DNA from: Paraspadella gotoi
Taxonomy: Eukaryota; Chaetognatha
Direction: 5' to 3'
DNA: 64,000 nucleotides
Assembly: GCA_051294375.1 (NCBI GenBank)
Contig: CM119269.1
Span: 11,638,883 to 11,702,882, forward strand
Shown: piece after piece, positions 31,556-44,049 of the stretch
Numbering within the stretch: the first letter of the stretch is position 1
Layout of the letters: each line of letters opens with the position of its first letter
Made by a program: the position numbers and the translations under genes
Notes under the pieces: model-generated
Seen by the model: the letters and a program-made list of their open reading frames with translations, nothing else
Database searches by the model: none
What the model was told of the DNA's origin: nothing

Positions 31556-31914
31556 CTGTGGAGAGGAGAGGTCATAGAGTGGTCACAGGGGGTAATTTTT
31601 TTGAAAGTTATAAGGAGGGGAGGGTTATAAAAAATGCTTGGCAATATCGTTCAAGTTCGAGTAGTTTTATTGTCATAAAATACAAAAACAAGATAAGACA
31701 AGACAATGATAATTGATATAGATTATGCAGAGAAGAGGCAGTAAATAATGCTGCTTTGATTCACTCTGCCTCTTCACTATTTTCTGAGGACTAAATTTAT
31801 TTCTTAAATACCTAAAATTAAAGATATAACATATTATAATAAAATTTCGTATTAAATTCATTATATTACGACTCCTTTCTTTTCGTTACGTTTAGAGTTT
31901 TAATGAAAAGGTTT

Positions 31915-32060
31915 GAATTAGTTCTGTAACGATTTATTTAGTACAAAACGGACATGTTACGGCTTGTTTTTAAACCTCCATCCTCCATGTCCGTTTGTAC
32001 TAAAATAAATTGGTTACAGAAACTATTCAAACCTTTCATTAAATTCGTAATAAATTCTAA
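31915..32060. repeat. Foldback hairpin with degenerate hammerhead loop, left-arm copy
   Basis: Inverted copy of the hairpin at 52,427-52,577. GTACAAAACGGACATG and its complement flank a GGCTTG/AAACC loop. Confidence 0.6.
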
Positions 32061-32499
32061 TATTTCGATATTTACTGAAAGAAAGACATTTGGCGAGTCG
32101 ATTAAAAAAATAACAATTGTTAAATTAGATATTTTTAAAAAAAAAATATATATTTTGCCTTTACGATATAAACAGATAAAAAAATACGAATCACAGACTG
32201 ACCGACCGAAAAAGTCTTTTTTAGAGACGCTGCCTATCGGCGACTTTCAAAAGACGAACGAATCTGGCGGAAGGAATGTCATTGACCTTGAATGTGTTTT
32301 GACCTTGAATGTGTTTGACTTTATGTGTTTGACCTTGAATATGTTTGACCTTGAACAGTACAAGAATCGAGACGCGAAACTCTACAGTCGGCAGTTGCTT
32401 TCGCCAATGGACGGATGGACGGACAGAAGAATGTACTGATAGACTGGCGAATATAGTGAAAAAATCTTAAAGAATAGGAATCTCGCCTACCTTCAATGA

Positions 32500-32880
32500 T
32501 AACCAAAGATTGATGCGATGATAACCAAATGATTTATGCGATGATAATCAAATATTGATGCGATGAATACCAAAGGATTGATGCGATGATAATCAAAATA
32601 TTGATGCGATGATAACCAATATTGATGCGATGATAACCAAATGATCGATGTGATGATAACCAAATGATTGATGTGATAACAACCAAAATGATTGATGCGA
32701 TGATACCAATAATTGATGCGATGATAACCAAATGATCGATGTGATGAATAACCAAATGATGATGTGATAATAACCAAATGATTGATGCGATGATAGTCAT
32801 TCATGATGTAATGATTATCATTTATGATACGATGATAGATCATTCATTGATGCGATATAGTCATTCCATTTGACGAAAGA
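32500..32880. repeat. About 23-bp minisatellite (GATGATAACCAAATGATTGAT)
   Basis: About 16 imperfect units of ATTGATGCGATGATAACCAA. The complement lies at 51,655-51,980 in the right arm. Confidence 0.9.
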
Positions 32881-33795
32881 ATCATTCATCATAAATAAAA
32901 CAAACAAATGCGTGTATGAGTGAAAGAGAGAGAGAAGAGAGAGAGAGAGAGAAGAAAGAGAGAGAGAAAGAAAAGAGATAAATGCACTAAAATTTCGTAT
33001 GTAAATTTGGATTTTGGCATGAGAAAAAAGCGCAGAATAAATGGCGATAATAAAAGTTTTTAAAAGGAAAAAAATAATCAAAATTTTTCAAAAAACGATC
33101 ACGCAAGAGATCGTAAGAGAGAGGAGAGAGACAGAGACACAGAGAGAGAGAGACAGAGAGAGACAGAAAGAGAAAGAAAGAGACAGACAGAGACAGAGAG
33201 AGAAAGAGAGAAAGCTGGACGGCCGCTGGAAGCAGTTGTACAATCACTGCAGAGCCTGAACGTCGTTTTTAAAGGTTCAGAAGAAGCAGCAACTGACAAA
33301 AATAGGAAGAAAAATACATACGTATATAATTTAAAGAAATAAAAGAAAGAAAAAATGTTACAATTGTTTACAATTGGAAATTGTTACAATTTTTTGCCAA
33401 TCATAGCTTTGTTAAAAGATTTTCTTTTTATTTGTATTAAAATTAGATAAACTTCTCATTAAAAAGGTCTTTGATTTCCATTTTATTATAGAAATTTAAA
33501 TTTTTTTTCTTTGAATTTCATCTTCAATATTATATACTGCAATATGTAAATTAGATTAAAGCATTTCTATATACTAATTTGGATATTATAATGAGTCTAT
33601 AATCTCATTTGCATATTACAGTAAATCATAATGAAGTGGAAATTCAAACAAATAATACTTAAATCCAAAATGTAATAAGAAAATATCAAAGCTATTTCAA
33701 AGATGAGAAGCCATTGTGGTATAATCCTTTCTTTCGTTGTGTAATAATTATTAGAAAATTTTGAAATGAATTTCAACAACGATTTTATTTTTAAT

Positions 33796-33845
33796 AAAAA
33801 ACGGACATGTTTCGCTTAACTACAAGCCTTCATCAGCATTAAAAA
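33796..33845 (-). ncRNA. Hammerhead ribozyme motif 3 (one-base gap in stem II)
   Basis: Minus strand: CTGATGA (33,836-33,830), stem II AGGCTTGTAGTTAAGC, GAAAC (33,813-33,809), AT, GTC (33,806-33,804). Compared with motif 4 it lacks one C at the end of stem II, which shortens the stem by a base pair. This could be decay or an assembly indel. Confidence 0.7.
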
Positions 33846-33887
33846 AGTTAGTGAATTTGAAACAATTATGTGCATAAAGAAAGAGGT

Positions 33888-33919
<32 letters not shown>

Positions 33920-34239
33920 AGGCAAAGTTTCCAACACAGAGTTAGAAAGGGATAGTGGTCAATTGTGAGGACAGATTTAAGGCTGAAACAAATAGAGCCA
34001 GTTTGTGAAAAGAAATTGAAATGGTGAGCAGAGAGAGAGAGAGAGAGAGAGAAGAGAGAGACGGAGAGAGTGAGGAGAACTGAAAATAATACATTGTGCA
34101 ATGTACAACAAAGATTAAATATTGGTTTAAACTTAATGATCAGTGTTAACAATTAACTTACTGTGAATAAATAAGTTAGTGAGATGAATTGTGAATTTGA
34201 AATGTGAAGGAAATAGAGGTGAGGATAGTTAAGACAAAG

Positions 34240-35060
34240 GGTCTTCAATTCAAACTTTCAAAATAGGTCAAAATGGAGTACAAATTCAGAAAGCTGAGCT
34301 CCTGGCGATTCCGAACAATGTATTCACTTTAATATTTGATGCATTCTACCCATTTTATATCGGTTTAATTATAATATACAAATTAAAAGAAACCTATCTG
34401 AAGAGTTGCAGGTCAAAACGAAAAAGGCCAATCCATTAATTTTTTATGAATTTTTATTAGTGAATTGAAAAATGTAATAGAGAGACATTTTTAAATTTCA
34501 ACTTGTATCCTTGAAAATGAAACGTTTTTAAACTTTAACCCTGATTCTTTCTAACTGGAACACATTATCAAAATGTCTCTTATAACTTTTCCAAATGTTT
34601 TTAAGATGCTAATCAAATTTTTTAAATCAATATTATTGCAATCTTTAGGCTGCAACTCTTAATGATCAGTTAAATTCAGTGTAGATCGATTTCTTTACCA
34701 TCTATTTAACTAAAGATTTTGTTTAAAGACTGGAAAACCAACAGAGTAACAGAATATAATTGATTAACTTTCCCCTTCTAAATTTGCCTTTATCGTGTTT
34801 TTAACTTCTTACCTAAATTTTTTGACAACCAGATGAAAAACACGAATCTTTAAAAAATGTGCTTACCGATTTAATTTACAATTTTTGTTATTTACGATTT
34901 TAAAAAAAAATATATGTAAAACAGATGTTTTACATATAATAAAAACTTTTTTTGGTGATTACTGGTGATTACGATGTATTTCTCGAGTATTTGCTCTTAG
35001 ATACATCAAAGATTACGATTTGTTAAAGTTGAATGACCTTTCCTCTTAAGCAATTATTAT
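34240..35060. other. AT-rich interior of the Penelope-like element
   Basis: No reverse transcriptase motifs or other coding sequence. Internal deletion is the likely reason. Confidence 0.45.
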
Positions 35061-35065
35061 TATAG

Positions 35066-35458
35066 TTGAAGTATAGAGTTAAGAGAGAGCTCAAAGTGAT
35101 GCCCGCGGTCATACTTGTCGTCTGTAGCGAGCATACGGTAAATACTGGCCATGTATTTAGAGAAAGCGACTGTCTCGTGCTGATCCATGACCCGAAAACT
35201 GGTTCTCAAAGAGGTATTAGAGAGGCAATATACATCAAAGCCCTCGAGCCCTCTTTGATCGTGATGGAGGACGCATTCGACCTCCTCCAAGCTATGATTC
35301 GCTTATCAACACAGCGTGGTGGAGGCCCCGTTCTCCACCACGTCCGCACAATGACTCCCCTGTCTCCAACTCAACGCAGACAGGCGGAGACCCATCTGCG
35401 CAGGCAATGGGCTGACGAGCCTCCTCACTCTGAGAATCCACCTTTCTCTGTGGAGTGA
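35066..35458 (+). pseudogene. C-terminal fragment of a retroelement endonuclease (GIY-YIG type)
   Basis: This 130-aa frame contains SEHTVNTGHVF and, about 30 residues later, RGIREAIYIKALEPSL. That pattern (H-x-x-x-x-GH ... REAIYIR...PSLN) is typical of the end of GIY-YIG endonuclease domains in Penelope-like and related retroelements. The catalytic GIY-YIG motif itself and the reverse transcriptase lie upstream in full elements and are absent here. The tail RTMTPLSPTQRRQAETHLRR is not diagnostic. Its position between inverted hammerhead-bearing pseudo-LTRs supports a Penelope-like origin. It is a remnant, not a functional enzyme. Confidence 0.6.
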
Positions 35459-36103
35459 GCGCCGCCCAAGCGACGGCCTGCAGGAGGCCAGCGGCAGTCC
35501 ACTCCCTGTCAGCAAAAGCGGCAAGATGGAAGCGACCCCACCTCGTCAGCAGGCGAGAAGAGGGCAGTCGGCAGGCGTACCAGGCAGAGAGACATCAGAG
35601 TAGCCTTGGGTATCTTCCCGCAAGGAAGCCTCCCTAACGCCGCACACATAGGCTCACGATTTTGTCCTCACAGCCACTGACAGTCATGACCCGACCAATC
35701 GATCAGGCCTTTCATTTGCACAAGCAAGGGGCGCAGCTCCACTTTGAGCTCTATCTTAACTCTTATACTCACTATAATAATAATTTGCTTAACTATCCCT
35801 CACCTCTATTTTCCTTTCACATTTCAAATTTCACAATTTCAATCTTCCACTAACTTATTTATTTCACAGTAGTTTAAATGTTAACACTGATCATTAAGTT
35901 TTAAAACACAATATTTACTTGTTGTACATTGCACAATGTATTATTTTTCAGTTCTCTCACTCTCTCTCTCTCCTTCTCTCTTCTCTCTCTCTTCTCTCTC
36001 ACCATTTCAATTTCTTTTCACAAACTGGCTCTATTTGTTTCACCTTAAATCTGTCCTCACAATTGACCACTATCCCTTCTCAACTCTGTGTTTGGAAACT
36101 TTG

Positions 36104-36144
<41 letters not shown>

Positions 36145-36179
36145 ACTCTTTTTATGCACATAATTTGTTTCAAATTCAC

Positions 36180-36245
36180 TAACTTTTTAATGCTGATGAA
36201 GGCTTGTAGTTAAGCCGAAACATGTCCGTTTTTATTAAAAATAAA
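36180..36245 (+). ncRNA. Hammerhead ribozyme motif 4
   Basis: CTGATGA at 36,193-36,199, stem II AGGCTTGTAGTTAAGCC, GAAAC at 36,217-36,221, AT, GTC at 36,224-36,226. Stem I can form between TTTTTAAT (36,184-36,191) and ATTAAAAA (36,234-36,241), with a small internal bulge. Every core base fits the type I hammerhead consensus with minimal stem III. Confidence 0.82.
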
Positions 36246-36375
36246 ATCGTTGTGAAAATTCATTTCAAACTTTTCTAATAGATGAGAAGCCATATCTAAT
36301 TTTTAACTTACTATGATCGCACACTTTTGTAAACTTTATCATAATTCATAATAATTTTTATTTAAAAATTTTATT

Positions 36376-36606
36376 TAAATTTTTATTAAAAAAAAACGGT
36401 AAGTCCCAGCCAAACCTAGTAGATTTATCGAGCCTACGGCGAAGCCGGTTCAGGCTCGATATTGATTCAGTTCAGCTTCTTTGTGCCGTCGTCGTCGTCG
36501 TCATCGTCGTCGTTGTCGGCGTCACGCTGTTTTTATATAAAAACTACTACGCTTTTATAGGTTTGGCTGGGACTTACCGTTTTTTTTAAATAAAAATTTT
36601 AAATAA
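36376..36606. mobile_element. MITE with CGGTAAGTCCCAGCC inverted repeats, left-arm copy
   Basis: About 230 bp. Inverted repeats CGGTAAGTCCCAGCCAAACC and its complement lie inside AT-rich palindromic ends. A CGT-repeat and the hairpin CGAGCCTACGGCGAAGCCGG lie inside. The counterpart is 50,498-50,732. Confidence 0.65.
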
Positions 36607-36680
36607 TAGACAAAAGACCGACGAAACACGATTGACTGACCGACTAACAAATGAATGGACTAATGATGCTAACACCTCAC

Positions 36681-36854
36681 CGCCCTCTGCGCGACTCTGT
36701 TCTCGATCGTGACGCGTCTCGATTTTCCGCCATCTTTGTTTTCCGTCGATTCTATGGACGACGGTGGCGCGCCGACGTCGACGGCGGAACGAGAGACACG
36801 CGAAGTTGCGATTCTTCGTAAGAAGGCGGTGAGGATTTGGAGTCGTCGTTGTTG
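36681..36854 (-). pseudogene. Frameshifted copy of the SLC6 N-terminal exon (left arm)
   Basis: Inverted copy of 50,244-50,419. It keeps the acceptor and donor but has lost two single bases (GGCGCGCC for GGCGGCGCC, and CGCGCAG for CGCGCCAG), which break the frame. Confidence 0.8.
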
Positions 36855-36959
36855 CTGAGTGAGGAAAAAATAAAAGGACATCATAATATCGATGCTATTT
36901 TCCAAAATCGCCTTTTTTCTGTTCTTAATCCTTAACGTCATTTTAATCTTAATGTCAAA

Positions 36960-37085
36960 CCGGAATTCTTAACCTCATAACCTAATAATCTTAAACCCTA
37001 AACCTAAGCCTTTCCCTTAAACTCTGATATAATATACCTAACCATCTTACCCTAACCCAATCCCGACCCTAACCCTTACTAATCG
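36960..37085. repeat. Degenerate telomere-like CCCTAA repeats (left arm)
   Basis: CCCTAAACCTAAGCC and CCCTAACCCAATCCCGACC, then CTAACCCTTAC. The mirror is at 50,015-50,130. Confidence 0.55.
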
Positions 37086-37089
37086 TTAT

Positions 37090-37910
37090 ATTCCTAATAA
37101 TTAATCTATTTTAAATTCAAGCTGAAAATGGGCGTTTTTGGAAAATGTTATCAAAATGGGGAAAAAAACATTTTTGGTTGTTTTGCGAGGTTGAAGTCGC
37201 ACAAGCTTACTTTTCCACCGAAATGGCTGCTTCTTCCATTTTATTTTTTTTTTCAGTCATTTATATTTTTTTATCGAAATTCGTCGCGAAAAAGTAACTT
37301 TAACAGTTTAAATAAATGAGGCTCAAGATTTTTTTTCTATCTCCTTTTTTTGCCTCATCAAATCGAAGAGAGAAAACGTCGCAAACTTTCGTTAAAAAGT
37401 AATTTTTTTAACAAAAAAAAAAGAAAAACTTTTAATAAGATTAAAAGAAAGGCAGGGACGAAAGAAAAAAAATCATTTAAGGGAAAATGATCGATTGGAC
37501 AACTCGTTGAATGAAACTTTGTTTAGTTTTAGACTATTTTTTTGTAATGACAAATATCTTTAGAAGTAAAATTTAAAAAAGAAATAAATAAATAAAAAAC
37601 AGTTTTTCCAATTGATATTTTGAGTAATCGTTTAATTTTCAAAAAAAAAAAAAAAATTACCAAAATTATCATTTTTAATTATAAAAACGTAAATTAACTA
37701 GTGTTCTGATATGGTCTGAGAGGTTTTACATATGATATTTTCTTAAAATTGTTCTAAGCAGTAAATTCACGTGAGCAAAAGAAATTTGAGAAAAAAAAGC
37801 AGAAACCAGTTTCTCCCAAAAAAAGTCATTAAATTGTATCTTAAAACGTAAAGTCGGCCAGAAGAAATAAGCGGTGATACGGTGTGAGAGATGAAGATAT
37901 CCAAAATTTT
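37090..37910. other. AT-rich sequence of the left arm (counterpart about 49,150-50,000), no gene
   Basis: Homopolymer-rich sequence. It holds no supported exon; open frames are short and not conserved between the arms. Confidence 0.4.
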
Positions 37911-37919
37911 TGAGAGAGG

Positions 37920-37995
<76 letters not shown>
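37920..37995. repeat. (GA)n microsatellite (left arm)
   Basis: About 75 bp of GA. The right-arm counterpart (49,110-49,180) is an interrupted CT run. Confidence 0.95.
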
Positions 37996-37997
<2 letters not shown>

Positions 37998-38894
37998 CTT
38001 TCCCATTTTGGCGCGGGATCGTTCTTCTGCGTTCATAATTAGATTATTTCTCCGAACTCTTTAAGGACTCGTTCTCGTTCTAGAGAATTCTTTTTATTTC
38101 ATTTCCCCGACAATCTAGCGACGCTTAACGATCGGACTTCCTTCAAAAGCGTTACGCCTTTGGGTTCAACGAAAGGGTGGGAAAACGGTTTTCGACGACC
38201 GATTTGGAAGTCATCGTTTTCTCGTTCCCCGATCGGTTGAATTTCGTTTCTTCGTTCCCGATCGGCTTAATTCGGTCATCGTCGTTATCGTCGATGTGAG
38301 AAATTTGGAAGGCGTGAGAGGAGAGAGAAAAAAACCAGCTTACCTTGCTTGGTTTTGTTTTGTCTTTAAACTTGTTTGACTCTAGTTTTGTTTTTGTCCT
38401 GTTTTTGCTGTTGTTTTAATTTGTCTTAGTTTTGTTTTATTTTGGTTCTATTTTCGTTTTGAGATTGTCTTATAAATGTTTTGTTCATAGTTCTTTTTCT
38501 GATTTTGTTAAATGATGTTCTGGTTAATTCTGGTTGTTGTTTTGTTGTTTTGGTTGGATTCCGGTTGGGCTTTCCATAATACTTTCATCAGTGAATCAAT
38601 TCTAACGATCGGTTAAAAAAAATTGTACGAAGGTGTGTGAAATTCTATGTTCATGATTTCAACTTTTAAAGTTCGAACTTAATTTTTACATCAGACGGAG
38701 CAAATATATTATCTTTTGCCTTGTGATTGTATTAAGGTGGACACTCAAGATAGGACGTCCTTTGGACTGGAGAAAAAGATCCGTTTACCACCCTTGATCG
38801 AGAAAAAAATGAGAGAGAGAGAGCCGAGAGAGAGAGAGAGAGAGAGAGAGTCGTTATATTACGTAAAAGTTTTAGTTTGAAATTTAAAGTATTT

Positions 38895-39893
38895 TTAGTC
38901 GGATCTGCTTATCAGCAGATCCCGACTCTATAATATTCACTTTGTCGGTCCGTCGGTCCACCCCCTCAATCTTATCGGGCATTCACTTATATCATGTCAG
39001 AACATTGAATTTTGAATAAACTATGCAAGTTTTTGAAATTTTTACAACAATTTTATTTGTAAATCGTTGTAAAAAATTCAAAAAATTTGCTAATCTCTTA
39101 CAACAGAAGGATTATATTATGATAAATTATGCGGTCCGTCCGTCGAAAGTGTGTAATTGTAGAATTGTGGAATTGTGCGCGTGAAATGAGTCGAAATGGA
39201 AAAAAAAAAAAAAAAAAAAAAAAATTATTATTTGAACGCCAAATTACGCACGAGTGGATAGGGCGATTGACTTATATTTTTGTATGTGGATAGGAAAGTG
39301 TGTGATTAAGCTGGAACCAAGTATCGATGGAATCGTCTGAGTGGAAATGAGTTTAAATGGAAAAATCAAAAAACTGTTTCACTAATTGATTATGCTTCTT
39401 TTTTCTTTCTATATGAAATATAAATGCTATGTATTATAATCAAATAATTTAATCACGTAATTAATCAAATTAGTAATTAAATTAATCAATAATAGTCAAT
39501 AATAATTAATCAATAATCAGTCAATTTATTATTCAATAATTCAATTCTTTATACTATTACTAAATTATTCAATCAATTTATTTATCATTAATTAATATTC
39601 AATCCATCAATTTATTTATCAATTAATTAATTCTTCAATCAATCAATCAATCAAGTCGTTGGTCACTGACGAAAAGGACCTAAAAAAAACATTTTTGGCG
39701 ATCAATTAATTATTAATGCCTAATTAATTAGTTACCTTAAATTAATTAATAAATTAATTAATAAATTATAGTTAAATTAATTAATTAATTAATTAAACAA
39801 TTTAATTAATAATTTAAATTATTTATTAATTAATAAATTAAATAATTACTGCTAATGATCGTGGGCAGATCCGACATTGTTTGCTCAAACTTG
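38895..39893 (-). mobile_element. Complete HINE family A element (left arm)
   Basis: Begins TTAGTCGGATCTGCTTATCA (hairpin end) and ends GCAGATCCGACATTGTTTGC, then TCAAACTTGTT. Shared with the right arm (47,205-48,207), so it inserted before the arms separated. Confidence 0.6.
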
Positions 39894-40548
39894 TTTTTTA
39901 TCAGACACTTTTAATTTAAAAATTTCATGTACCACGGGAAAACCATGTTTAAAGATGGGTTAAATATATATATATAACATAAGGTCATGTTTTAATGCGT
40001 CACTAAAAATGACCAAAAAAGCACTTAATAAAAAGATGACAGCTGCTCGTTCTCATTTGAAGTGTTTAGACTTTGCCGACTCACTATTAAAATGTTCCTT
40101 TCCCACGATGAGGTGTGTTTTTATAATATTTGTAAACCTATTGCATGGGGGGAAAATAGTTCTTTAATTCGAAATAGTACTCTTGACTCAACATATGAAA
40201 CTAAAATTTAATTATCACCATGATTTTTTCAATTTTTAACACAGACGTGATTTCGAAATTTCATGCGGAATTGTGAATATCCTATTTTTTGAAAATTTAA
40301 ACTTCTTTTACCTTTTAACTTTTTAAACTTTTTCTCCAGCTGATTTTTAGCTACTGTTTTGGGGCGATTCGCCTATTTTACTACCCTGTAAAAAAAAATA
40401 AAACTAGACGGAAAGAGATTAGGACGACGACTACGAGTTAAAACAACATCGTTCAACAATCCTTTTAAAAGCTTTTTTCCTACATAAAAAAAAAGTAAAC
40501 CTGGACGTAAAATTTCTTTGACATGTTTTTCAATTTTTCCTTTTTCAG

Positions 40549-42820
40549 ATTTCACAACAAACAGGTCTACTTTCAAATGGGCTTGAAAAAACTCGTTCAT
40601 CGGCCAGACGGGAAAGGATTTAAGGAAGGACATCCTGGTCAGTTTTTCTATACGTTTTTGATTGCATTGCCATATTTCCAAAAGTGCCCTATCCAAGATT
40701 AAAATTAGAATTTTAAGTAAGTTTATAAGGTAAAAAAAACAAGATCGGTTCATCCAATGTGTTGCGCCGCAGTAACTTTATTTCCATTTAATATAAATGA
40801 TATGACATGACAATAAAATCTTTTGAGCCCGTATATATATAACATGCACTGCCATCGAAATTCTATTTTTTATTCCTTATAATTTTAGAATTTCATGAAA
40901 GAGGTGCTAGCAGTCCCTTAGATTTATGGTTTTTTGCTCTTAATAAATGAGCCACCAATATAAGCAAATTAAGCATTTTAATGCAAGTGGGATAGACCGA
41001 TGGACAGACATACGATAGACTGACAGACCGTCTGACCAACCGACCGCTATTACTCGCGGCATTTAGTTATAACTAAAAAGATTTGGAGTTAGTTTAAGGT
41101 TAATAATTGAGTTAAGTTAAGTTAAGACATTAGGAACAGAAATTAACCTCTTTCAGAAAATAGTGCCTATTTTTGGACCGAAATTTTTATTCTTAAATCC
41201 AGAAAGTCTCTTTCACACTGTTAACTTTCCCCCGCCTTGTCATATTTACAAAAAAAAACATCGAATCTCTCACAAATGCATATTCCACCCACACACATAC
41301 CAAACCATTCTCACACAGATGAAGGTGGACGATAAAAAAATCGATCTGCCTCCAGTAGAAGAATCATAATTCTCAACATCTTGTCTTGGGCTTCTGGGTG
41401 CCAACCCTTGGCGGACCAGGGGAAGACGACCATTTCGAAGGTGAGTTGGTTCAGTGTGTTATCCTTTTTTGAGAAAACATAATCTTGGATGTAAGAATAA
41501 TAAGTACTTAAGGTCGACTTTAAAATGTAAACTACATTTCGAAGCACTTTTTGGGTTTTCTTTGTCAACGGAAAATACTTTTTTTTTTGCGTATGAACAC
41601 TTCCTGCTTAAATAGATTAACAGTGCAAAATCAAAATTATGTTTTCTTGAAACAAAAAAATTCATTATTTCCTACCTTAATTAATTATAACTAACGAAAT
41701 TTAAAAAATCACCATTAAAATCGGCCCAAATAATTGTAAAAATTTTAAAAATTGTAAATTTATACGAACATCGTTGATTTTAAAACTACTGTAAACTTTA
41801 GTAAACCAGCTTTGTCTTCGTCTTTGTCTCGTTCCTCGCCGCTTCATCGTCCTTTGTCCTCTGTTAATCTGTAAATGTCTATTGTCATTTTGCTTACTAT
41901 TTTCTCTCTCCCTACTACCGCCCTCTTCAGCCGAATCACTACGACGGTTAAATTCGAAATCGTGGAGTCAATTGGCGTAATTCACATGGGAGGAATTAAA
42001 AGTAGACTCAGTTCCGGCGTCAGGATCGCGCAGGGCGGAACACGTTAGTTATTCTATTCTATTTTTATATTGTTTCATCTTTGTATGATAGAATGAATTG
42101 ATAATCAATCTATTTAACGAAAACCCGTGTAATTAAAGTACTAATTACTTATTATTTAAAAAAGGCCGAACACATAACTTTAAAATTTTTTTTTTAAAAA
42201 CTAAAGCTAATCAAATTCGCAATCAATTCATGAAGGAAAATAACTCGTTAAATTAAACTGTGAAAAATTTATTCAATAAATTTATTAAATCGAAATCATA
42301 AAACCAAATGTACAAATGAAAATCTCAATATTAATTCTAGCTTTTTTGGAAACAATCGTTTTTATCCTCCATCGATTGATAGAAAAGTATATGTAGTTGA
42401 TCTATAGTTGGTCTATATATAAAATAATATCTGCAAAGTTCCCCCCTACAAACTTCAGCTCCACATCCATTCCTGACCGAGGTTCCCGGTCCAAGTTGAC
42501 GGTGAACCCTGGACTCAGCCGCAAGGTTACGTGACCATCGCGAGGACGCCACTTTGCGCCACCATGTGAAAAAGCCCAAGAAGAGGATGAGAAGACGGAA
42601 TACGGGTGAATTTGGGGGGGGGGTGGAGAGAAGAAGGGTGGATGGGAATGAGGCTTGCATCTGAGAATATGAATAAGTATGATCAGATGAACAGATTTGA
42701 GTCAATTAACAATAATAATTTTATGCGAGATGGTTATGATTATTGAATAAAAAATATTTTGTTAATATTGTTTCGGGATCAGAAAAGCGAAAATACAATA
42801 TATTTATAGTGTTATCTTAA
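40549..42820 (+). pseudogene. Frameshifted copy of four DGK exons (left arm)
   Basis: Inverted copies of the DGK C-terminal exons lie at 40,549-40,637 (89 nt against 88), 41,319-41,440 (122 against 123), 41,931-42,043 (113 against 111) and from 42,459. Splice signals are kept, but each exon has net indels that break the frame, for example CGGCCAG for CGCCAG and GTAGAAGAATC for GTAGAAGGAATC. This is either an error-rich second allele or a decaying duplicate. Confidence 0.8.
40762..41060 (+). mobile_element. HINE family B element (left arm)
   Basis: Begins TTGCGCCGCAG and has a GGACAGACATAC...GACAGACC microsatellite near its end. It closes with a diverged ACTCGCGGCATT hairpin end. The counterpart is 46,051-46,351. 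Confidence 0.5.
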
Positions 42821-43066
42821 TAAAATAAGATATTTCAAAAAGCATTTTTTTAAAATTTTTATTACAGATTCAGATTTCTCATTTAAAAGTTAGACCAAAA
42901 ATTAAAACATGTTATCATAAATTTATTTGTCTTTAGTGTCAAAATTGGAAAAAAAGGTCAAAATTCTTAACTTTTTAACTCCTGTCGTAGGAAACTATTA
43001 TATGATAAACCGTTTTTATCGTTTTTGAAGCTTTTAACATTAAAATATCATATAACATATTTTATA

Positions 43067-43091
43067 NNNNNNNNNNNNNNNNNNNNNNNNN
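43067..43091. other. Assembly gap (25 N) at the palindrome centre
   Basis: Exactly 25 N directly after the last base of the left arm. Confidence 0.95.
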
Positions 43092-43681
43092 AAAAGTTAA
43101 GAATTTTGACCTTTTTTCCAATTTTGACACTAAAGACAAATAAATTTATGATAACATGTTTTATATTTTTGGTCTAACTTTNNNNNNNNNNNNNNNNNNN
43201 NNNNNNAGAGAGATAAAACCTTAAAAAATTATCATCATCATCATTATTGGCTGAAATTTATTTTTTAAATTTCATTTAATAAACAAAAAAAAAAAGTTGT
43301 ATTAATAACCTTTATCTAACTTTTAAGCTCTATCAAGAATCTATAAAAAAATTGATAAGCAAATTTTAAAAATTATTTTCATTTTCATATTATTTAATAG
43401 TCGCTTACCATTAACCATTAACCATTTGAGAGAACTTTTAGTTTTCAACCTGTTCCGGCCTAATATCTAGCCAAAAATGAACACTTTTTATAATCCTAGT
43501 TCTCTTTAAAAATTTTTTTTCCTTTATCACTACTAATCGATTTTCAATGTAACTTTTTGATTTAGTTCATTGGGTTGTTGCACTGAAGCTTTTAAATATT
43601 TATTAATATATAATAATTATATAAAGTTTTGACGGAATTGTGCAGTGGAATGAAGTTTAGATGGAAAAACATAAGTCACAT
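43092..43681. other. Palindrome spacer with a misplaced copy of arm sequence and a second gap
   Basis: 43,092-43,181 repeats 44,138-44,228 in direct orientation (AAAAGTTAAGAATTTTGACC). A second 25-N gap (43,182-43,206) follows, then AT-rich sequence with TCATCATCATCATTATT. This last part is related to the SLC6 intron stretch at 53,790-53,900. No gene. Confidence 0.7.
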
Positions 43682-44049
43682 TTACTTGAATCTTTATATT
43701 AAAATGATGCAAGTTAAAAAAATCTTAAAAGCATAAAGCAATTGCATAAAAAGTGAGAGAGAGAGAGAGAGAGAGAGACAAGGAGACATAAAATAAAATA
43801 AAAGGATATTTGTTTGTTTTGATAAAATGTAAACAAAACATATTTAATAACTGTCCTAACCCAATTTTAAAGGACATCGATGATGATAAGTTGAATATAA
43901 ATTTAAAATTAATTATTACATATTAAAATTAATTAATTAATTATTCGATTAATTAATTAAATTAATTATAATCCGACATTGTTTTGCTCAAACTTGTTTT
44001 TTAAATTTTACTAACAGATTCGATTGTCAGAAAAAAATAAGAAACTTTT
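43682..44049. repeat. Direct repeat R2 (pairs with 30,997-31,362)
   Basis: Same block as R1, ending AATAAGAAACTTTT. Here it is followed by the inner end of the right arm (TATAAAATATG) instead of SLC6 sequence. Confidence 0.9.

Larger units (their letters stand above)
33701..36293. mobile_element. Penelope-like element with inverted pseudo-LTRs, left arm only
   Basis: A 2,565-bp insertion (33,715-36,279) is flanked by the 14-bp duplication AGATGAGAAGCCAT at 33,701-33,714 and 36,280-36,293. The right arm has the empty site with one copy of this sequence near 50,815-50,828. Inverted pseudo-LTRs (about 33,748-34,240 and 35,775-36,279) each hold a hammerhead ribozyme and GA/CT tracts. A short extension (33,715-33,747) is present on one side only, as is usual for this class. 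The interior keeps only the C-terminal end of a GIY-YIG-type ORF; the reverse transcriptase part is missing. Confidence 0.75.
31363..43066. repeat. Left arm of giant imperfect palindrome (11.7 kb)
   Basis: Reverse complement of 44,050-53,114 in the same order. It runs from inside the SLC6 TM1-2 exon (GCGAGCTCC) to AACATATTTTATA. Matching landmarks include the minisatellite, the TTAGGG-like patch, a MITE, a HINE and the DGK exons. It is longer than the right arm by 2.64 kb, of which a 2.58-kb Penelope-like insertion explains nearly all. Coding exons here carry one-base indels that are absent from the right arm. Confidence 0.95.
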
